DNA from: Deltaproteobacteria bacterium
Lineage (GTDB): Bacteria; Desulfobacterota; DSM-4660; Desulfatiglandales; Desulfatiglandaceae
Assembly: GCA_016927455.1 (NCBI GenBank)
Contig: JAFGMQ010000022.1
Location: 1 to 45,973 of the forward strand
Direction of reading: 5' to 3'
DNA: 45,973 nucleotides
The stretch's first letter is position 1, and each line of letters opens with the position of its first letter. Made by a program: the position numbers and the translations under genes. Under the pieces are notes generated by a model that was not told the origin of the DNA, did not search any database, and saw nothing but the letters and a program-made list of their open reading frames with translations. Shown here one piece after another: positions 39,659 to 45,973 of this stretch.

Positions 39659-40828
39659 ATGAATATATTTGAAAAATCAGAAAGATTAGGCAAGCTTCCC
39701 CCTTATCTTTTCAAGGAGATTGACAGAAAGAAGACTGAAGCCCTGTCGCGGGGAGTAGATATTATTGATCTGGGCGTTGGAGATCCTGATCTTCCCACGC
39801 CCTCGCATATTGTTGAAGCGATGAAAAATGCGCTTAATGATCCGGCAAGCCATGGTTACCCTTTATATTCAGGAATGGCCAGCTTCAAGGAAGCTGTGGC
39901 CGCATGGTACAGGAAGAGATTCGGTGTGGATATTGATCCTGAGGAAGAAGTATGCTGTCTGATTGGAAGTAAAGAGGGTATTGCTCACTATCCGTTAGCC
40001 TTTATTAACCCGGGAGACATTGCCCTGATCCCGTCACCCGCCTATCCAGTGTATAACATTGCCACAATCTTCGCAGGCGGAGAATCATTTTTCATGCCGC
40101 TTCTGAGTAAAAACAGGTTCCTGCCTGATCTGGATGCCATCCCGGAGGGAATAGCTGAAAAGGCCCGGATCATGTTTATCAATTATCCCAATAATCCGAC
40201 CTCCGCTGTAGCTGACCTGGCATTTTTCAGCCGGGTCGTGGAATTTGCACATAAGCATCGGATTGCCGTATGCCACGATGCCGCCTATACTGAGATGGCT
40301 TTTGATGGTTACCAGCCCCCAGGCTTTTTGCAGGTTCAGGGGGCCAAGGATGTGGGTCTGGAATTTCATTCTCTTTCCAAGACATACAGCATGAGTGGCT
40401 GGCGGATAGGCTTTGCCGTGGGCAACAGGGAAGCCATACAAGGTCTGGGCGCAATCAAGAGCAATATCGACTCCGGCGTCTTCAAGGCCATACAGTCAGC
40501 TGCAGTTGCCGCCCTTAAGGGAGATCAATCCAGTGTGACAGATATGGGGGATGTATACTGCACGCGACGGGATATAGTGGTTAAAGGCCTTAAAGACTTG
40601 GGTTTTGAAGTTGAATCCCCTAAGGCAACATTTTATCTCTGGGTCAAAACCCCTGAAGGCTATGCCTCAGCCCGGTTTGCGTCACGTTTGCTTGAAGAAT
40701 CAGGTCTTGTGGTAACACCGGGAAACGGTTTTGGAGAGCCAGGGGAGGGCTTTTTTCGTATTGCGCTTACACAGGGCGTTGAAAGGCTTTCAGAGGCAAT
40801 AAGTAGGCTGGGCAAAATGAAATTTTAG
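39659..40828 (+). CDS. dapL: LL-diaminopimelate aminotransferase (DapL-type)
   Basis: LGVGDPDLPTPSHIVEAMKNA, INYPNNPTSAVADLAFF, HSLSKTYSMSGWRIGFAVGN; adjacent to dapAB. Confidence 0.9.
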   Translation: MNIFEKSERLGKLPPYLFKEIDRKKTEALSRGVDIIDLGVGDPDLPTPSHIVEAMKNALNDPASHGYPLYSGMASFKEAVAAWYRKRFGVDIDPEEEVCCLIGSKEGIAHYPLAFINPGDIALIPSPAYPVYNIATIFAGGESFFMPLLSKNRFLPDLDAIPEGIAEKARIMFINYPNNPTSAVADLAFFSRVVEFAHKHRIAVCHDAAYTEMAFDGYQPPGFLQVQGAKDVGLEFHSLSKTYSMSGWRIGFAVGNREAIQGLGAIKSNIDSGVFKAIQSAAVAALKGDQSSVTDMGDVYCTRRDIVVKGLKDLGFEVESPKATFYLWVKTPEGYASARFASRLLEESGLVVTPGNGFGEPGEGFFRIALTQGVERLSEAISRLGKMKF

Positions 40829-40848
40829 GTTGCCGACGAGCCCCTGTA

Positions 40849-41346
40849 ATGATAAAAACCGCTTATATAAGCATCGGCTCAAATCTTGGGGACAAGCTGG
40901 GGAACTGCACAAAAGCAGCTGACCTTATTGACCGGATTCCCTGCTGCAAAGTCATGGCAAAATCAGATTTTTACAGAACTGAGCCAGTGGAAATGGAATC
41001 CTCTGAATGGTTTGTAAATGTGGTCATATCTTTGTCGGTTCAACTTTCCGCCCATGATCTGTTAAAAAGCCTTCTGCAGATTGAGACTGCTTTGGGAAGA
41101 GAAAGGGGTAAGATTTGCGCTCCACGAACTATTGATCTGGATATTCTGATCTTTGGACAGGATATTATTGATGAAAGGGGATTGACTGTTCCTCATCCTC
41201 TTATGCACTTGAGAAGGTTTGTCCTCATACCAATTGCTCAACTGGACCCTGATTTAAATCACCCCGTCATTGGTGAGACCATGGCCGAATTGCTGGAAAA
41301 AGTCCCCGAAAACGGTCAGGCGGTAATTCCGCTTCGGGAGAGATAG
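40849..41346 (+). CDS. folK: HPPK (2-amino-4-hydroxy-6-hydroxymethyldihydropteridine pyrophosphokinase)
   Basis: YISIGSNLGDKLGN, DFYRTEPVE, ALGRERGKICAPRTIDLDILIFG. Confidence 0.95.
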   Translation: MIKTAYISIGSNLGDKLGNCTKAADLIDRIPCCKVMAKSDFYRTEPVEMESSEWFVNVVISLSVQLSAHDLLKSLLQIETALGRERGKICAPRTIDLDILIFGQDIIDERGLTVPHPLMHLRRFVLIPIAQLDPDLNHPVIGETMAELLEKVPENGQAVIPLRER

Positions 41347-41595
41347 ATGTTGAAATTATTAATTATATTTCTGATTGCCTTTTTGCTCTATCGAGTAATA
41401 AGGACCTTCTATGATGCAAACAAAAGTGTCAGAGAACACAGGAAAGATGGCAAGGTAAATGAGATGGTTCAGGATCCGTACTGTAAAGTCTATCTCCCCT
41501 TAAGAGATGCGCATAGAAGAATTATTGGTGAAAAGGAGTATTTTTTCTGCAGCGAAGAATGCGGGGACAAATTTGAGAGAGATATGTTGAGATAA
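41347..41595 (+). CDS. Small membrane-anchored YHS/TRASH-like protein
   Basis: N-terminal hydrophobic LLIIFLIAFLLYRVIRTF, then DPYCKVYLP...YFFCSEECGDKFERD. Start immediately follows the folK stop. Confidence 0.65.
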   Translation: MLKLLIIFLIAFLLYRVIRTFYDANKSVREHRKDGKVNEMVQDPYCKVYLPLRDAHRRIIGEKEYFFCSEECGDKFERDMLR

Positions 41596-41679
41596 CGTTT
41601 TGTTTTATAGAAGACGTTGAGAAGTTCCGGATAACAGGAGATTTTTAACAGTCTATTTCAGCATCAGCTGGGGGGAATT

Positions 41680-42321
41680 ATGAAGTTCTTTATTGATACG
41701 GCAAATATCGAAGAAATAAAAACGGCTAATGAACTTGGAATGGTTGACGGGGTTACTACCAATCCGTCACTGGTTTCAAAGGAGGGCAGGGAATTCAAGG
41801 GACTTATAAAGGAAATATGTGAAATTGTTGATGGACCTGTCAGCGCCGAGGTGTTGAGTGTGGATTCCCAGGGAATGATTCGTGAAGCAAGGGAGCTGGC
41901 CAAACTGGCAGACAATATTGTGGTAAAGATTCCTTTGATAGAAGAAGGATTGAAGGCTGTAAGGATACTCTCCGGGGAGGGCATCAAGGTAAATGTTACC
42001 CTCTGTTTTTCTCCTGTTCAGGCCCTGCTGGCAGCGAAGGCCGGGGCTAGATATATCAGCCCCTTTGTGGGAAGGCTGGACGATATAAGCCACACCGGCA
42101 TGGACCTTGTGGAACAGATAATTGCAATATATGACAATTATGATTTTGAAACCGAAATAATTGTGGCAAGCATCCGAAATCCTGTTCATGTACTTGAGGC
42201 CGGACTTATGGGGGCTGATATAGCAACAATCCCTTTTAATGTCATTCGCCAGCTCATTAAGCATCCTCTTACTGACATAGGTCTTGAGAGATTTCTTGCG
42301 GACTGGAAAAAGCTGGGATAA
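41680..42321 (+). CDS. fsa: Fructose-6-phosphate aldolase / small transaldolase
   Basis: [76 protein letters not shown]. Confidence 0.94.
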   Translation: MKFFIDTANIEEIKTANELGMVDGVTTNPSLVSKEGREFKGLIKEICEIVDGPVSAEVLSVDSQGMIREARELAKLADNIVVKIPLIEEGLKAVRILSGEGIKVNVTLCFSPVQALLAAKAGARYISPFVGRLDDISHTGMDLVEQIIAIYDNYDFETEIIVASIRNPVHVLEAGLMGADIATIPFNVIRQLIKHPLTDIGLERFLADWKKLG

Positions 42322-42323
42322 AA

Positions 42324-42917
42324 ATGCCTTCAGTGAAAAAAAGCACCTTCACCGCACTCATATGGCTTGTTTGTTTTATTTTTTGCTGCCCCTGTTCATT
42401 TGCGGATATATACAGTTATGTTGATGAAAACGGAGTACGCCATTTCACTAATATCAAGACTGATGCAAGATACAGAATCTACATGCGAACATCCAGAAAG
42501 CCTCCTTCGGTTTTCATTGAGGAATATGATTACCTGATCAGACAGGCATCGAATCGTTTCGGAGTTGACCCGCTGCTTATAAAGGCTGTGATCAAGGCTG
42601 AATCCGCATTTGACTATAATGCCGTATCAAAGAAGGGTGCACAGGGACTCATGCAGCTTATGCCTGGAACTGCCGGAGATATGCTTGTTGAAAATCCCTT
42701 TGATCCTGAAGAAAATATTTTTGGCGGTACGCGCTACCTCAGTATCCTTTTAAAGCGATTCAACGAAGATAAGAATCTGGCCCTTGCAGCCTATAATGCC
42801 GGGCCTGAAAAAGTTGATTTATACAAAGGGGTACCACCCTTTCCGGAGACGGAGACATTTGTAAAAAGGGTGCTGGGTTATTATCAGACATTCAACAATA
42901 AAAACTATATGAACTAA
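42324..42917 (+). CDS. Exported lytic transglycosylase with DUF4124-like N-terminus
   Basis: Signal peptide; [18 protein letters not shown] motifs [33 protein letters not shown]...[12 protein letters not shown]. Confidence 0.93.
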   Translation: MPSVKKSTFTALIWLVCFIFCCPCSFADIYSYVDENGVRHFTNIKTDARYRIYMRTSRKPPSVFIEEYDYLIRQASNRFGVDPLLIKAVIKAESAFDYNAVSKKGAQGLMQLMPGTAGDMLVENPFDPEENIFGGTRYLSILLKRFNEDKNLALAAYNAGPEKVDLYKGVPPFPETETFVKRVLGYYQTFNNKNYMN

Positions 42918-42924
42918 TCTCAAA

Positions 42925-43473
42925 ATGCTGAATTTGCCAAATATAATTACATTCATAAGGCTGATATGCATCCCCCTTGTACTTGTATTCCTGAATTTCC
43001 ATGGAAGATGGGAGGGTTTTCTGGCAGCTCTTTTTTTTGGGCTGGCCTCTATAACTGATATCCTTGATGGTTATTTAGCAAGGAAACTGGGAGCGGTAAC
43101 TGTTCTGGGCAAATTTCTTGATCCTCTGGCAGATAAGCTCCTGATCTCCATGACCATGATAATGCTTATTCCCCTTGGCAGGATACCGGTCTGGGTGGTG
43201 ATTGTGATTATCGGCCGGGAAATGGCTGTGACAGGATTGAGAGGAATTGCGGTAAGCGAAGGCATCGTAATACAGGCAAATTCCCTTGGCAAGTATAAGA
43301 CCATTTTTCAATCAGTTGCTCTGCTGGGCCTCTGCCTACATTATGAATATTTAAGTGTCAATTTCCATGTTGTCGGTATGTTCTTTTTATGGGTGGCACT
43401 GGGTTTGACCTTATGGTCAGGCTGGGATTATTTCTGGCAGTTCAAAAGAGTTTTTTCAGTCCACAAAAAGTAG
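42925..43473 (+). CDS. pgsA: CDP-diacylglycerol-glycerol-3-phosphate 3-phosphatidyltransferase
   Basis: CDP-alcohol phosphotransferase motif DILDGYLARKLGAVTVLGKFLDPLADK. Confidence 0.95.
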   Translation: MLNLPNIITFIRLICIPLVLVFLNFHGRWEGFLAALFFGLASITDILDGYLARKLGAVTVLGKFLDPLADKLLISMTMIMLIPLGRIPVWVVIVIIGREMAVTGLRGIAVSEGIVIQANSLGKYKTIFQSVALLGLCLHYEYLSVNFHVVGMFFLWVALGLTLWSGWDYFWQFKRVFSVHKK

Positions 43474-43552
43474 AACAGTACTGAAAAAATCTGATCCGGC
43501 TTTACCTGCTGTGCTTAAGGTCAGCAGATCTCCACTAAACCATTTATGTAAC

Positions 43553-43774
43553 ATGATGCTCTCGGGTTCCATTGGTGGCGAAGTTTTAATGGTGCGCTTT
43601 CGGATCATCAACGATGTGTAATTTATTTTTTGCCTGGCCTTCCTGTTTTTCCCGCTGACCCTTTACGCCATCCACCCGCCTCGAATGAACAAATTTATTT
43701 CTCTGGGGGCATTCTGCGCCGGAATAGGGGCACTTGCCTTTTTCTTCAATGGCTCCGTTCTTCCTCTGTACTGA
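43553..43774 (+). pseudogene. Possible two-TM membrane protein frame interrupted by one in-frame TAA
   Basis: Manual translation: MMLSGSIGGEVLMVRFRIINDV*FIFCLAFLFFPLTLYAIHPPRMNKFISLGAFCAGIGALAFFFNGSVLPLY*. Confidence 0.3.
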
Positions 43775-43860
43775 AAAGGACATCAAGACGGATGGCCGGC
43801 AACTGCCTAAATCCACTTTCTATTTGTTAAAAACAAAATATGCCCTGGAATAAAAAACCA

Positions 43861-43900
43861 TTGACAAAAGGTATTTCTATATTACTATTTGGCAATATAG
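43861..43900 (+). promoter_or_regulatory. Candidate ars promoter with an inverted-repeat operator
   Basis: TTGACA 43861-43866, TACTAT 43883-43888 (16-nt spacer), CTATATT-N10-AATATAG (43877-43900) overlapping the -10. Confidence 0.45.
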
Positions 43901-44077
43901 CTGGCTTCTGCGGATACTTCATGGTGTTATCCGGAGGGTGCAGAACGGGTCTATTGCGAATTTATTTGACCATGGGAAAAGTTCCCTCAACGAACTGAAC
44001 ATGAGATGAAGCCCGGCTCCTTTTTGGCATCATGTATTTGAAGATATTTCTGACCATAATTGAGAGGCAGGCAATAA

Positions 44078-44515
44078 ATGGATAATAGGCTGAAGATATT
44101 ATTCCTTTGTACCGGTAATTCATGCCGGAGCCAGATGGCCGAGGCATGGACGAACACCTTGAAAGGTGATCAATTCAAGGCATTCTCAGCGGGCGTGGAA
44201 CCCAAAAAGATTGATCTGAGGGCGGTCAGGGCAATGGCCGAGTCGGGAATTGATATCTCCATGCAGCAGGCCAAAGATATGAATGCCTTTGGCGATAGTG
44301 AATTTGATTACGTGGTCACACTTTGCGACAACGCAAAAGACTCATGCCCTTTTTTCCCTGCCAGAATAAAACTCCTGCACAGGAGCTTTGATGATCCTCC
44401 ATCCCTTGCCGAGGGTATAACAGATGATCAAAAGGCGATGGCGTATTACAGGCGCGTCAGGGATGAAATAAGGTCTTTTGTTGAGAAAATGCCTGAGGTA
44501 TTGGCTGAAGAATAG
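44078..44515 (+). CDS. arsC: LMW-PTP-type arsenate reductase
   Basis: ILFLCTGNSCRSQMAEAW P-loop; VVTLCDNAKDSCPFFP second/third Cys; RSFDDPPS; next to ACR3. Confidence 0.94.
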   Translation: MDNRLKILFLCTGNSCRSQMAEAWTNTLKGDQFKAFSAGVEPKKIDLRAVRAMAESGIDISMQQAKDMNAFGDSEFDYVVTLCDNAKDSCPFFPARIKLLHRSFDDPPSLAEGITDDQKAMAYYRRVRDEIRSFVEKMPEVLAEE

Positions 44516-44580
44516 CAACATGGGTTTTATTCATTTAATCAGAACTTTAGCTCTTCATAGTATACAGGAGGGATAATATC

Positions 44581-45765
44581 ATGACAGATAGAGCAGATGC
44601 TGCCAGCCAAAGGAAGATGACGAACGTATTCGAACGTTACCTGACAGTTTGGGTTGCACTGTGCATTATCGGAGGGATTGTACTCGGGAAAATTGCTCCG
44701 GGCTTTGCCCATTACCTTGACGGTCTGGCCATCTACGTCGGAGAAGCGCCCGTGGTTTCCATCCCTATTGCCATCTGCCTGTTCTTCATGATGTACCCGA
44801 TTATGGTCAAGATCGACTTCGGAGAGGTTATCAAGGCGGGGAAAAGCGGCAAACCGGTCTTTCTAACCCTTTTTGTCAACTGGGCAATAAAGCCCTTTAC
44901 CATGTATGCTATAGCGGTATTCTTTCTTGGCAGTCTTTTCTACAGTCTCATAGGCCCTGACGCTGTTGACTATGTGAAGATGCCCTTCGGCCTGAATCTG
45001 CCCGTGGGAACGACTCACGGAGCCGGCACCATCGTCATGCATGAGGGAGTCCGGATGCTCCAGATCCCACTCTGGCGGAGTTATCTGGCCGGCTGCATTC
45101 TGCTGGGAATTGCCCCGTGTACTGCCATGGTCCTGGTCTGGGGCTATCTGGCCCGGGGAAACGATGGCCTTACCCTGGTGATGGTTGCGATAAATTCTCT
45201 GACAATGCTGGTGCTCTACGGGGTGCTTGGAGGTTTCCTGCTCGGCGTTGGAAGACTGCCCGTTCCCTGGCAGGCCCTGGTCCTCTCCATCGGGATCTAT
45301 GTCGCCCTGCCCCTGGTAGCAGGTTATCTATCCCGGAAGTGGATTATTTCCGTCAGAGGAGTCACCTGGTTTCAGGAAAAATTCCTTCACGTTCTGACGC
45401 CTGTAACTGTAATCGCCCTTCTTGTTACGCTGGTGCTTCTTTTCTCTTTCAAGGGTGATGTGATACTGTCTAATCCCCTGACAATACTGTGGATAGCCAT
45501 TCCCCTGTTTATCCAGACGAACCTTATCTTCTGGGTAGGTTACGGACTGGCAAGACTCTTGAATCTGAGTTATGACGATGCTGCCCCGGCCGCCATGATC
45601 GGCGCCTCTAACCACTTTGAGGTCGCCATAGCGACTGCAACCATGCTTTTCGGGCTTTCTTCAGGAGCGGCTCTGGCCACTGTTGTCGGGGTTCTCATTG
45701 AGGTCCCCGTGATGCTGATGCTGGTGAGGATCTGCCTGAAAACCGGCCACTGGTTCCAAGCGTAA
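44581..45765 (+). CDS. acr3: ACR3-family arsenite efflux transporter
   Basis: [72 protein letters not shown]. Confidence 0.95.
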   Translation: MTDRADAASQRKMTNVFERYLTVWVALCIIGGIVLGKIAPGFAHYLDGLAIYVGEAPVVSIPIAICLFFMMYPIMVKIDFGEVIKAGKSGKPVFLTLFVNWAIKPFTMYAIAVFFLGSLFYSLIGPDAVDYVKMPFGLNLPVGTTHGAGTIVMHEGVRMLQIPLWRSYLAGCILLGIAPCTAMVLVWGYLARGNDGLTLVMVAINSLTMLVLYGVLGGFLLGVGRLPVPWQALVLSIGIYVALPLVAGYLSRKWIISVRGVTWFQEKFLHVLTPVTVIALLVTLVLLFSFKGDVILSNPLTILWIAIPLFIQTNLIFWVGYGLARLLNLSYDDAAPAAMIGASNHFEVAIATATMLFGLSSGAALATVVGVLIEVPVMLMLVRICLKTGHWFQA

Positions 45766-45973
45766 TCAGATGATTGCCAGGGTTTAGGATTACAACACGG
45801 GGTTTTGAAGGCTTTTCTGCAGAACCTCAAGCAGTAAAAAAATATTGAGAAGGTGTAATATGTCACAGGATAAAAATGATGACGACACCCTGTACCGCGA
45901 GAAGGGATGAGCAGGGGGGTTCTGAGTACCCCCAAAGCCGACAGTTAGTTGGCATAAGCTGAAATTTATCGAT

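Noticed and set aside
43586-43830. Listed ORFs 43586..43816 (-) and 43630..43830 (+)
   Set aside because: Low-complexity, charge-scrambled translations; a different frame here gives hydrophobic helices instead.
43900-44077. Degenerate arsR remnant upstream of arsC (DEARLLFGIMYL-like string after stop codons)
   Set aside because: Similarity to the ArsR DETRLRIL motif is too short and frame-broken to support.

Overview
A bacterial chromosomal window, probably from a deltaproteobacterial / Desulfobacterota-like anaerobe (inferred from gene content, not computed). Most genes are recognisable housekeeping or metabolic genes. In order: inositol-phosphate synthase; a small HTH/coiled-coil protein; NUDIX hydrolase; OYE-family oxidoreductase; TIGR01212-type radical SAM protein; fabD; an FmdB zinc ribbon; a HELVH protein; tRNA-Met(CAU); etfA/etfB; a lone receiver protein; a TRAP transporter (dctPQM) with an AMP-forming CoA ligase and a split ADP-forming acyl-CoA synthetase; a prenyltransferase-repeat protein beside a bacterial dynamin-like GTPase; a PpiC/SurA-type PPIase; mog; an EF-G-like GTPase. 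From 27.2 to 43.5 kb there is a co-directional block xerC-hslV-hslU-argB-argD-argG-argH-lipoprotein-lysA-dapF-dapA-dapB-dapL-folK-(YHS-like)-fsa-SLT-pgsA, followed by an arsenate reductase/ACR3 pair. There are no CRISPR arrays, rRNA genes or obvious IS elements. The strongest candidate for something undescribed is the minus-strand dynamin-like GTPase / protein-prenyltransferase-like pair (19990-22588). Its leader carries two tandem terminator-shaped hairpins, each ending in T7, directly upstream of the GTPase ribosome-binding site.
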